A stretch of 18,925 nucleotides of DNA, from NCBI GenBank assembly GCA_030039515.1, contig JASHVT010000017.1:1-18925 (forward strand). Reading direction: 5' to 3'. A program made the translations under genes and the position numbers. Source of the DNA: Nitrososphaerales archaeon. GTDB taxonomy: Archaea; Thermoproteota; Nitrososphaeria; Nitrososphaerales; Gagatemarchaeaceae. Positions within the stretch are counted from its first letter, which is position 1, and every line of letters begins with the position of its first letter. The notes below the pieces were generated by a model. That model had not been told where the DNA came from. It ran no database searches and saw only the letters and a program-made list of their open reading frames with translations. Of this stretch, positions 5,567 through 12,072 are shown piece after piece.

Positions 5567-7384
5567 TCAGACGTAGTCGAACGTGGGCCTTCTGTCAGGG
5601 GACTTCGGATATTCCGGATACTTTAGCTCAGCCCTCCAGTCAGACAGCATCCAGCCTCGGAACAGCGCCTTCTGGTCGTCAGCGGCGCCTGTCAGAGCCT
5701 GAATCCTGTACTCAAAAGCTGGTCTCTTTCCGACCGGCCCGCCGATCTCCATCAGCCTCCCGTTCCTAGCGACGGTGAACTTCAACTGCTTTCCGGCCTG
5801 CGCTGTCTCCACGGTGAAGGACACCTTGTCCTGCGACATCCTGAACCCGTCGACGCCGAGGATTTCGTCGCCTGCTGAAAGTCCCATTGTTTCGGCGGGA
5901 GAACCCGCCAGTACCGTCGAGACCGTCGTCTTGCCTGCTTCGGACTTGAGCTTGACCCCGAGGTATCCTTTCTCGGAAGCCCGTTCGTCCTTCCTCACGA
6001 GCGATAGGCCCGCGTATCCCAGGTACCGGCCGTAGTCGACGTCAGCCGCGGCCCTCACCCTTGAATCGAACAGTTCTCTTACTGCAGGCCCTCCAAGCTC
6101 GGTGCACGCCCTCTCGAACTCCTCGTCCGTGTATCCCCTGTTCTGCTTCTGATAGAACTCGGCATACATCCTTCTCATCGCGTCGTCGAGACTCTTCTCT
6201 CCGTGGGAGGACCTCCGGATCGTCATGTCCACCATCCATCCAATGACTGTGCCCTGCGTGTAGTAGGAAGAGGTGACGTTTGCTGAGTTCTCGTCCGGCC
6301 TGTAGTACTTCGTCCAAGTGTCGAAGCTCGACTGCTCCGCGCTCTGCACCCTGCTGCCCGGGAGCGACTTCATGAGGTTGATGCTGCCCACGAGCGCGTC
6401 TAGATATTCCTCGACGGTGTAGATACCTGTCCTCCTGAGTATGAGGTCGTCGTAATAGCTGGTGATGCCCTCTGCTATCCAGAGCGATTTCGTGTACACC
6501 TCCGACGTGTAGTCGAACGGCCCCAGCCCCGCCGGCCTGAGCCTCTTGACGTTCCAGGCGTGGAAGAATTCGTGAGAAAACAGCCCCATGGAGGAGTCGT
6601 ACTCCTCGTGTGGCATCATCCTGAGCCTTGGGAGGAAGCACATCGTGCTGTTGAGGTGCTCCAGCCCTCCTCCCATGGTGTCGGTGAAGTTGACGATGAA
6701 GACGTACCTCTCGTACGGCACCGAGCCGAACACCTGGGTCGTGCTCTCGACCACCCTCTGAAGGTCGGAGACGAACTTCGCGTGGTCGACCGGCGCCCTT
6801 CCGTAGATCGACACCTCGTACTTCGCGCCCCCGGTTTGGAAGGCGTGGATCTCCTGGTTTCCCACCTCGAAGGGGGAGTCTACGAGAACGTCGTAGTCGG
6901 GGGCTTCGTACTCCCACTCTGACGTCTTCATCAGTCCCGTCGCGACAACCTTCCAGTCAGGCGGCGGCTTGAGGACCACCTTGGCAGGGTGGCCTTTCAT
7001 CCTCTCCGCGTAGAGGTAGACGCTCGCGCCGTTGATCAGGGCGTGCAGGGTGTCGACGTAGCTGGATCCGACTGTGTAGAGGAATGCATAGACAGGATAC
7101 TCGACGCGCACCCTGGCCGAGCCACGGCTACTGACTACCCAAAGGCTCTTCTCAATCTTCTCGACGGGCAACTCCTTCCCGCTCGCGGCGTCGTAGGCCC
7201 TCATCGCGCTGATGTTGCGTGCGTAGTCGTCCACCACGTAGTGGCCGGGCGTCCAGACGGGCATCCTCAGTCTTAGGTCGTCGCCGCGCTCTGCCTCAGG
7301 GACCGGGAATTCGACCGTCACATCGAAGTAGTGAGCGTTGGCCCTGGCCATCGAGACTGTGTACTTTATCGGCTCTTGAGGCAC
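5567..7384 (-). CDS. M61-family (glycyl aminopeptidase-like) metallopeptidase with PDZ domain
   Basis: A 605-residue peptidase of family M61. The N-terminal beta domain (about residues 7-170, including MPVWTPGHYVVDDYARN) is followed by the thermolysin-like catalytic part: the substrate-binding GGGLEH loop (238-243), the zinc site HEFFHAWNVKRLRP (His271, Glu272, His275) and third ligand Glu305 in WIAEGITSYY. A PDZ domain follows (about 472-545; YLGVKL, GSPAETMGLSAGDEILGVDG). All catalytic residues are intact. Members cleave N-terminal residues, with a preference for Gly/Ala in characterised cases. No signal peptide is seen, so it is probably cytoplasmic. GTG 7384 is chosen because ATG 7351 would cut into the first strand. 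It begins 18 bases after the stop of the 49-residue protein and probably shares its promoter at 7581. Confidence 0.95.
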   Translation of the reverse strand: MPQEPIKYTVSMARANAHYFDVTVEFPVPEAERGDDLRLRMPVWTPGHYVVDDYARNISAMRAYDAASGKELPVEKIEKSLWVVSSRGSARVRVEYPVYAFLYTVGSSYVDTLHALINGASVYLYAERMKGHPAKVVLKPPPDWKVVATGLMKTSEWEYEAPDYDVLVDSPFEVGNQEIHAFQTGGAKYEVSIYGRAPVDHAKFVSDLQRVVESTTQVFGSVPYERYVFIVNFTDTMGGGLEHLNSTMCFLPRLRMMPHEEYDSSMGLFSHEFFHAWNVKRLRPAGLGPFDYTSEVYTKSLWIAEGITSYYDDLILRRTGIYTVEEYLDALVGSINLMKSLPGSRVQSAEQSSFDTWTKYYRPDENSANVTSSYYTQGTVIGWMVDMTIRRSSHGEKSLDDAMRRMYAEFYQKQNRGYTDEEFERACTELGGPAVRELFDSRVRAAADVDYGRYLGYAGLSLVRKDERASEKGYLGVKLKSEAGKTTVSTVLAGSPAETMGLSAGDEILGVDGFRMSQDKVSFTVETAQAGKQLKFTVARNGRLMEIGGPVGKRPAFEYRIQALTGAADDQKALFRGWMLSDWRAELKYPEYPKSPDRRPTFDYV

Positions 7385-7402
7385 CTTGTCGCTCGCCCGG
7401 CT

Positions 7403-7552
7403 CTACTGCTTCCGCCTTGAGAGGAAGGAGGGCTTGCGCACAGGTCCCTTGTAGTGCTCGTTCCTCGGACAGTGCGGCCCGCACTTCTCGCTGTATGGGT
7501 GGTTGTGCCCTTTGAACTCGCTCGGCTTGACTCGTTGCTTGTAGCTCGCCAT
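7403..7552 (-). CDS. Small 49-residue Cys/His protein
   Basis: A very short gene with strong signals. ATG 7552 has GGAGG five bases upstream and a TATA box (CTTTATAG on minus) about 33 bases upstream. The protein is basic (many Lys/Arg) and has a compact motif HNHPYSEKCGPHCPRNEH at about residues 16-33, with two Cys and several His, suited to binding one zinc or other metal ion; this is inference. There is no membrane segment. It ends 18 bases before the M61 peptidase and is probably its operon partner. I do not recognise the family. Composition (AAG, CCG, AGC, GAG codons) matches neighbouring genes. It could be a small nucleic-acid or ribosome-associated protein, but there is no direct evidence. 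Confidence 0.75.
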   Translation of the reverse strand: MASYKQRVKPSEFKGHNHPYSEKCGPHCPRNEHYKGPVRKPSFLSRRKQ

Positions 7553-7557
7553 CTCAG

Positions 7558-7562
7558 CCTCC
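7558..7562 (-). promoter_or_regulatory. Ribosome binding site of the small Cys/His gene
   Basis: GGAGG on the minus strand, five bases before ATG 7552. It is one of the clearest ribosome binding sites in the window and a main reason to believe this short gene. Confidence 0.6.
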
Positions 7563-7579
7563 AGGTTTCCCCCGCTTCG

Positions 7580-7590
7580 TCTATAAAGGC
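7580..7590 (-). promoter_or_regulatory. TATA box of the small-protein/M61 operon
   Basis: Minus-strand GCCTTTATAGA, 28-38 bases upstream of ATG 7552. It is a good archaeal TATA match and probably drives both the 49-residue protein and the M61 peptidase. Confidence 0.6.
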
Positions 7591-7678
7591 GACATCTGCT
7601 CGCCTGCGTGCTCTGCGGATGTGCCGATGAGGCGCGCCGCCACAGGAGCCTTCTGAGGCGTGCGGTTGGAGGATGCGC

Positions 7679-8557
7679 CTAGCTCGGCTGCCTGGCGCCG
7701 CACTTCGAGCAGAACATCGCGCCGGCGCCGAGTTGGTTGCCGCAGCTGGGGCAGAACTTCATGCCCGGCGCCGCAGTGGAAGGCTGGGTCCACGCTTGCT
7801 GAGGCTGGGCCGGCGGCGTGAGCCGCGCGACGTTGGAGTAGTAGTAGACCGTAAGCCCGACGGGGACTATCGGGGAGTAGAGGGCCGAAATCAGGTCCGT
7901 CGCGATGGTCCTTCCGGGGCCGAAGAGGTCTCCTATGAGCGAGCCTATTATGCCTATGACAGCGACTATGACTCCGAGGACGAAGAAGAACGCGAAGGTC
8001 TTGAGCCATCTCCCTCCGACAAGCTTGCGGCTCCTTGTCATGCTCTCTGTGATGCCTTTGCCTTCTATCAATAGGACCGGGATGGCGAGGCAGAGCATGA
8101 TGGCTAGGATGATCCCAGGGACTATCAATGCGATGAGTCCCAGAAGCACGATGACGCCGACGAGGAGGCCGAGGACCCAGATCCGGAGTATCTTCGACGT
8201 TGTGAATCTGACGCCCGCTTGGAGGTCAGTCTGCCTGCCTTCTATCGCTTCGGAGGCCATCTTGATCGTCGTCCCGACCGCGATCGTCCCGAGGATTAAC
8301 GCCAGCAGTCCTGTAACAAGTTCCTGCTTGGCTATCGCTGAAAGATCCGCGGAAAGAACCTGCGAAGCGGTCGGAGATGGGGGGAGCTTCGTGATGCCTA
8401 TGGAAGCTGTAGCGATGGTGGCCACGACTCCTATTATCGCCTCCACGACGACATAGACGGTGAAGTACTTCATGAAGTCCCGTTTGAAGAACTCGTATGT
8501 CTGCGAAAGGAACTCCTCGATGCTGAGCTCCTTTGTGATCTGAACCCCGTCGGGCAC
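7679..8557 (-). CDS. Multi-pass membrane protein with C-terminal zinc ribbon
   Basis: About 292 residues. After an N-terminal helix (LSIEEFLSQTYEFFKRDFMKYF) there are about six hydrophobic segments (roughly 33-53, 81-97, 124-144, 146-165, 187-209, 222-242). Polar loops include GKGITESMTRSRKLVGGRWLKTF between segments 4 and 5, a layout seen in YciC/UPF0259-like membrane domain proteins. A Pro/Gln-rich linker leads to a zinc ribbon FCPSCGNQLGAGAMFCSKCG (Cys 269, 272, 283, 286), probably cytoplasmic. Function is unknown; such ribbons often mediate regulation or protein contact. GTG 8557 is preferred because a TATA-like element lies 20-29 bases upstream; ATG 8617 would add 20 polar residues. It is divergent from the TMEM175-like gene. 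Confidence 0.82.
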   Translation of the reverse strand: MPDGVQITKELSIEEFLSQTYEFFKRDFMKYFTVYVVVEAIIGVVATIATASIGITKLPPSPTASQVLSADLSAIAKQELVTGLLALILGTIAVGTTIKMASEAIEGRQTDLQAGVRFTTSKILRIWVLGLLVGVIVLLGLIALIVPGIILAIMLCLAIPVLLIEGKGITESMTRSRKLVGGRWLKTFAFFFVLGVIVAVIGIIGSLIGDLFGPGRTIATDLISALYSPIVPVGLTVYYYSNVARLTPPAQPQQAWTQPSTAAPGMKFCPSCGNQLGAGAMFCSKCGARQPS

Positions 8558-8562
8558 GCGTC

Positions 8563-8575
8563 CGCTCCAGGAGCG
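8563..8575. repeat. Inverted repeat between TATA and start of the zinc-ribbon membrane gene
   Basis: CGCTCC-A-GGAGCG is a perfect repeat with six-base arms. It lies between the TATA-like element at 8577-8586 and GTG 8557, where a bound repressor would block transcription. Confidence 0.45.
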
Positions 8576-8576
8576 C

Positions 8577-8586
8577 GTTACATATC
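8577..8586 (-). promoter_or_regulatory. TATA-like box of the zinc-ribbon membrane gene
   Basis: Minus-strand GATATGTAAC preceded by an A/C-rich BRE-like stretch, about 25 bases from GTG 8557, suiting a leaderless start there. Confidence 0.45.
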
Positions 8587-8685
8587 GGTTTGGGGGGGAC
8601 TTGCGCAGATGCTGCATCGGGCCCCGAAGCCGGTCGCCCTCCTCCCAGTGAGAGGGTCGCTACAGAGCGAGCAGACCTATCGTAT

Positions 8686-8695
8686 CGTTATAATG
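8686..8695 (+). promoter_or_regulatory. TATA box of the TMEM175-like gene
   Basis: CGTTATAATG lies about 31 bases ahead of TTG 8721 and supports that start in the absence of any in-frame ATG nearby. Confidence 0.55.
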
Positions 8696-8720
8696 AAGCC
8701 GGGCGAGGCAGCCCTCGCGA

Positions 8721-9371
8721 TTGGACGAAGCTCAGCCGGCCAAGCCTAGGCCTCGGATTGAGTCGCTCTCTGACCTCGTCTTCGGGTTGGCGCTCTCCAT
8801 AGGCGCGATAGCCCTCGTAAGCAACCCGCCAAAGACGGTGTCCGGGCTCTATGTCGACATAGCCTCGTTCGGCTTCACCTTCCTCGTGCTGATCTCGGTA
8901 TGGATGGGGTACACGCGGATAATGTCTGCGCTCCCCGTCGAGACCCGGAGAGTCACGACACTGAACAGCATGCTCCTCTTCACCGTGATTCTGGAGCCGT
9001 TTCTCTTCAACATACTCACGTCCAGCAACTCCTCCTCGCCCGCGTCCATCTCGCTGCAGGGCGCGGCGTCTTCGCTTTACGGAGTCGACATAGGCGCGAT
9101 GCTGACGATCATGGGAGTCTTCACTCTCATGCTGATCGACGAGGAGCGGCACCTGATACCTGTCGAGATGATGGGGCAGTACAAGCTGGAGATGGTCGTG
9201 AGGTTCGTCGGCGGCGGCGTCTTCTTCGTTTCGACTCTCCCCTACTTCGGGGGCGTCAGCATATGGTACTTGACGGCGAGGGAGTGTCTCTGGCTAGCGG
9301 GTCTGCTGCTCCTTCGGGCTAGAAGGGGCATCGGCCGCAGGATGTTCGGACAGGAGCCCGATGAAGGCTAG
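8721..9371 (+). CDS. TMEM175/DUF1211-like membrane protein
   Basis: A 216-residue integral membrane protein with about six hydrophobic segments (roughly 17-33, 47-63, 83-100, 122-140, 160-177, 179-199). Near the N-terminus, residues 12-26 read RIESLSDLVFGLALS, matching the signature R-x3-[FL]SDxVFxxA of the TMEM175 (DUF1211) family. Family members include potassium- or proton-conducting channels in which this helix lines the pore; Leu replaces the usual Phe before SD. Ion selectivity cannot be read from the sequence. TTG 8721 is the start, supported by the TATA box at 8686. It is convergent with the AbrB-PhoU gene; the two stop codons share the bases CTAG (4-base overlap). Confidence 0.8.
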   Translation: MDEAQPAKPRPRIESLSDLVFGLALSIGAIALVSNPPKTVSGLYVDIASFGFTFLVLISVWMGYTRIMSALPVETRRVTTLNSMLLFTVILEPFLFNILTSSNSSSPASISLQGAASSLYGVDIGAMLTIMGVFTLMLIDEERHLIPVEMMGQYKLEMVVRFVGGGVFFVSTLPYFGGVSIWYLTARECLWLAGLLLLRARRGIGRRMFGQEPDEG

Positions 9372-10441
9372 GCGTACAGAGCCTGAGCGATTTCCAGCTC
9401 CGGCTCCTGCAAGGTCCGTTCGACGGTCATGTCCAGCACGACCTCTGCTATCTCCTTGGCGTACTCGGCCATGCGTTTTTGCGAGTCCATCACAAGGTGC
9501 AACGAGTAGTAGGTCTGGCTGTCGCTCCCGTTCAGCGTCCTGATCACTTCGCCCTCCTTGTGGACGAAGTCCTTCGCCTTTTCGATGGCGGCGTCGGCGC
9601 CTTCGTGGTCCCTCTTGAACAGAGAGAGCATCGCGTCGTCCACGAGACTGCTCGCGGCTTCGCTCATCGAGGTGAGCTTGGCGATCGTCGGCCTCCCGAG
9701 CGACTTCAGCTCGCTGGCGGCCGCAGCCAGCGTGCTCGCGTGCGAGGCTATCCTCTCCAGGATCCTCGCTACCAGTATGTATCCGAGAGTGTCGCGGTTC
9801 TCGAGACTCAGGTCAGGGAGGACGCCCTGGTTGAGCGAGAGGTTGAGCTGCCTGATCACGTAGAGCCCGAACCTCCTGACCTCGTCCTGGCGCTCGACCG
9901 TGGTCTCCACCAGCTCGGGGTCGGCCGACTCGACTGCCTGGACCGCGTCGTTGCCGAGCGAGTCTATGATCAGTAGCATCTTCTTCAGCGCGTTCTCTAC
10001 GCTGAGTTCCGAGTATCCCAGGAGGACGTGGACCGTCATCCTGTCCCGCGACTCCACGACTCCCTCCGTCCCGATCAGGTGTCTTCGGACGAGGTCCTTG
10101 AACTCCAGTTTCTTGGACGAGCTGAGGAACCCCTTCGGACTGTCTATGACTATCCTGCTGAATCCGAGCACGTAGAGGGAGACTACCTTCCTGAACACGG
10201 TCTCGGATGAGTCTTCAGCACTCACAGTCACGGCGGCTTCCTTGCCCCGGCCCTGCGACAGCTGCGGCTGCGCGCTCACGAGAAGGGAGGTCGAATTGAC
10301 TTTCGAGATGGTGACCTCAGAGCCCTGCTCGAGACCCATCTCTTTGACCCACCTCTTGGGAAGGGCGACCATGCACGACGACTTGCCCGAGATCTGAACC
10401 TTCCGTCTTTCCTTGTCTTGTTTGACCAGCAAGATGACCAC
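9368..10441 (-). CDS. AbrB-PhoU fusion, probable phosphate regulator
   Basis: A 357-residue protein joining two domains. Residues 12-57 are a SpoVT/AbrB-type DNA-binding domain (RKVQISGKSSCMVALPKRWV, then GLEQGSEVTIS). The rest is PhoU-like: long helices with paired acidic/hydrophobic heptads (DSLGNDAVQAVESADPELVE, YILVARILERIASHASTLA, MAEYAKEIAEVVLDMTVER). PhoU proteins work with phosphate transport and sensing; archaeal AbrB-PhoU fusions are taken to be phosphate-responsive regulators. GTG 10441 follows GGCGCAGGTAA, and a TATA-like element is at 10472-10480. No pst transporter is adjacent, but CHAD, SixA and Ppx follow immediately, which points to phosphate/polyphosphate control. DNA targets are unknown. 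Confidence 0.9.
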   Translation of the reverse strand: MVILLVKQDKERRKVQISGKSSCMVALPKRWVKEMGLEQGSEVTISKVNSTSLLVSAQPQLSQGRGKEAAVTVSAEDSSETVFRKVVSLYVLGFSRIVIDSPKGFLSSSKKLEFKDLVRRHLIGTEGVVESRDRMTVHVLLGYSELSVENALKKMLLIIDSLGNDAVQAVESADPELVETTVERQDEVRRFGLYVIRQLNLSLNQGVLPDLSLENRDTLGYILVARILERIASHASTLAAAASELKSLGRPTIAKLTSMSEAASSLVDDAMLSLFKRDHEGADAAIEKAKDFVHKEGEVIRTLNGSDSQTYYSLHLVMDSQKRMAEYAKEIAEVVLDMTVERTLQEPELEIAQALYA

Positions 10442-10471
10442 TTACCTGCGCCCACCAACGCTTCCCATGCG

Positions 10472-10480
10472 TCTAAATGC
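10472..10480 (-). promoter_or_regulatory. TATA-like box of the AbrB-PhoU gene
   Basis: Minus-strand GCATTTAGA about 34 bases from GTG 10441, within a 117-base gap after the CHAD gene. Confidence 0.45.
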
Positions 10481-10513
10481 TAACTCGATGGAGAACCTTG
10501 GGAGACATTTCTT

Positions 10514-10523
10514 CCCTATAGGG
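10514..10523. repeat. Ten-base perfect palindrome upstream of AbrB-PhoU
   Basis: CCCTATAGGG, followed on the plus strand by the A/T-rich AATATTAGATAG. It lies about 75-80 bases upstream of the AbrB-PhoU start. It could be an operator, or chance; the evidence is the symmetry and location only. Confidence 0.35.
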
Positions 10524-10558
10524 CGCAATATTAGATAGCGTCCCCGATGTCCGCGCTC

Positions 10559-11356
10559 TCAACCGAGCAGGCCTCGCAGAACTGCCGCGTCCTTCCTGCT
10601 CTCCCTGCAGAACCTGAGGTACGCGAGGTGCCTCCTGCGCTTAAGGGCCTCCAAGGCCTTGGCGAACCTGAACGGAGTCAGGTTGTCAGCAGCGAACTGT
10701 ATCGCCACGTCGAGGTCGTGGACGAGTCCGAGCTCTTCCTGCCACCTCTCCAGTGCGGCCAGGGCTCCGGACCGACCGGGCGTAAGCTCGAGGAGATAAC
10801 GCAGCTTCTTGACCTGCTTGCGCAGGGAGTGGAGCTCTGCGACCTTTGACTCGTCTTCTGTCACCATGCGAAGGACGTCGTCCAATGACCGACCGCACTT
10901 CTTCACCCGCTGTCTGAACCTCCTGGTCAGGCCTCTTGTTTCTGCCCGAGGGAGCCTGCCCCACGACTCGAGGACCAGCGTGAGACTCCGAATCTGGGCC
11001 TGTGCCCTCTCGGCCTCCCTCTCGCGCTCGAGTTGCAGGGAGCGCGTGAAGTCGGGCGACAGCATACTGCCGTATGGCTTCAGCGTCTGTGCCAGAGTGT
11101 CTGCGTCGCGGACCGCCGAGGTGTCCTTCAGAAGCGTCTTGAGCGCGGAGTCGAACGCCTTGACCTGGTCGGAAGAGCGCTCGCGCCTAGGGAGAAGCTT
11201 TGTCATGATCTGGAGCCTCCTCGACGTCACTCTGAGGTCGTGCACGGCCTCGGGCGCGAGCTCCAACGACGCGCCTTTGGCGAGCTTCACCAGGCTCCTG
11301 GACCTTTCCTTGTACGCCTTCACAAACGAGCTCGAGGTCACCCTGGGGGCCGCCAT
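10559..11356 (-). CDS. CHAD-domain protein (probable polyphosphate binder)
   Basis: About 265 residues, entirely helical and very rich in Arg/Lys. It has the two conserved-histidine repeats of the CHAD domain: HDLRVTSRRLQ (His39) in the first half and HSLRKQVKKLRYLLE (His176) in the second. Each is followed by long basic helices, and DTSAVRDADTLAQ/GLVHDLDVAIQF sit at equivalent places. CHAD domains bind polyphosphate through this basic surface and often sit next to polyphosphate enzymes; the neighbours here (SixA, Ppx, AbrB-PhoU) fit. ATG 11356 is preferred because a TATA-like element lies about 30 bases upstream; ATG 11371 is five codons longer. It is divergent from SixA across a 187-base gap and precedes AbrB-PhoU on the same strand. 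Confidence 0.9.
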   Translation of the reverse strand: MAAPRVTSSSFVKAYKERSRSLVKLAKGASLELAPEAVHDLRVTSRRLQIMTKLLPRRERSSDQVKAFDSALKTLLKDTSAVRDADTLAQTLKPYGSMLSPDFTRSLQLEREREAERAQAQIRSLTLVLESWGRLPRAETRGLTRRFRQRVKKCGRSLDDVLRMVTEDESKVAELHSLRKQVKKLRYLLELTPGRSGALAALERWQEELGLVHDLDVAIQFAADNLTPFRFAKALEALKRRRHLAYLRFCRESRKDAAVLRGLLG

Positions 11357-11382
11357 GGGACGGCCCTGCATACCTGCCAGTC

Positions 11383-11393
11383 CAAAAGGTATC
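11383..11393 (-). promoter_or_regulatory. TATA-like box of the CHAD gene
   Basis: Minus-strand ACCTTTTGGAC, about 30 bases from ATG 11356. The match is moderate. Confidence 0.4.
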
Positions 11394-11484
11394 GTCCTAC
11401 GCTACGGACGCCTTGGGCCCGCTCGGTCCGGCGCGTCACTCCCCGCTATAGAATCAATTGCTCCCCGTACGTATTGTGGCGCCA

Positions 11485-11493
11485 CCTTATACA
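11485..11493 (+). promoter_or_regulatory. TATA box of the SixA-Ppx-kinase operon
   Basis: CCTTATACA, about 55 bases ahead of TTG 11544. It predicts a leader of about 27 bases that carries GGGAG (11532-11536), seven bases before the start codon. Confidence 0.5.
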
Positions 11494-11543
11494 GCCCGAT
11501 TGCAAGGGAACGTCGGTTGCGCGAGGACTCTGGGAGATCATAG

Positions 11544-12053
11544 TTGGACCTCTTCCTATTGCGGCATGGAGAAGCGGGGAAGAGGATGCCGGCCGCAACA
11601 AAAGACAGAGAAAGGGCCCTCACGGTCGCCGGCAAGGAGGAGTTGGAAAGGGCCGCAAAGGCGGTGGCTGAGTCCGGCTACGAGTTCGACGTGGTCGCAA
11701 CAAGTCCGCTAAAACGGGCGAAGGAGACAGCCATGGTCGTGCAGAGGGCGCTCAAGAGGAAGGCCCCGGTGGAGGAGTGGCAGGAACTGAGCCCCGAGGG
11801 GAACAGGGAAGCGCTCTACAAGAGGCTGGCGCGCCTCAAGCCCGACGCATCGGTGCTCATTGTCGGCCACGAGCCCTACCTCACGACCGCCATAGGAGAG
11901 ATCATAGGCGCCGGCGCAGAGGGAGCGGATCGGCTCAGGATCGTGCTGAAGAAGGGAGGGATGGCGAGGCTGTCCGTTCCTGGGTTCACGCCGAGGATTA
12001 GCGGCGAACTCCGGTGGCTCCTGACGCCGAAACAGATCAGGAAGCTGGATTGA
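11544..12053 (+). CDS. sixA: SixA-like phosphohistidine phosphatase
   Basis: A 169-residue member of the histidine phosphatase superfamily, SixA branch. LRHGEA at 6-11 provides the phospho-accepting His8; Arg58 (SPLKRAKET) and His109 (LIVGHEPYL) complete the phosphate pocket, with LTVAGKEELERAA typical of SixA. Characterised SixA proteins remove phosphate from histidine residues; in this setting other phosphate compounds are possible. TTG 11544 has GGGAG seven bases upstream. It is the first gene of an apparent operon with Ppx (19-base gap) and the two kinases, and is divergent from CHAD. Its placement suggests a part in phosphate or polyphosphate metabolism rather than a classical phosphorelay, of which there is no sign here. 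Confidence 0.88.
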   Translation: MDLFLLRHGEAGKRMPAATKDRERALTVAGKEELERAAKAVAESGYEFDVVATSPLKRAKETAMVVQRALKRKAPVEEWQELSPEGNREALYKRLARLKPDASVLIVGHEPYLTTAIGEIIGAGAEGADRLRIVLKKGGMARLSVPGFTPRISGELRWLLTPKQIRKLD

Positions 12054-12072
12054 CTACCCGCATGGAGGCGCA

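Noticed and set aside
6042..6917. A 291-residue minus-strand frame inside the M61 gene
   Set aside because: It is a frame-shifted shadow of the M61 coding sequence with low-complexity Arg/Gly composition and no recognisable fold.
7553..7678. A further small gene between the membrane protein and the Cys/His protein
   Set aside because: Beyond the TATA box and leader of the small gene I see no frame with a start signal; a four-base GCCT/AGGC hairpin at about 7650 is too weak to mean anything.
11033..11671. A plus-strand frame spanning the CHAD gene and the SixA start
   Set aside because: It runs antisense to CHAD and out of frame through SixA; both real genes have family motifs.
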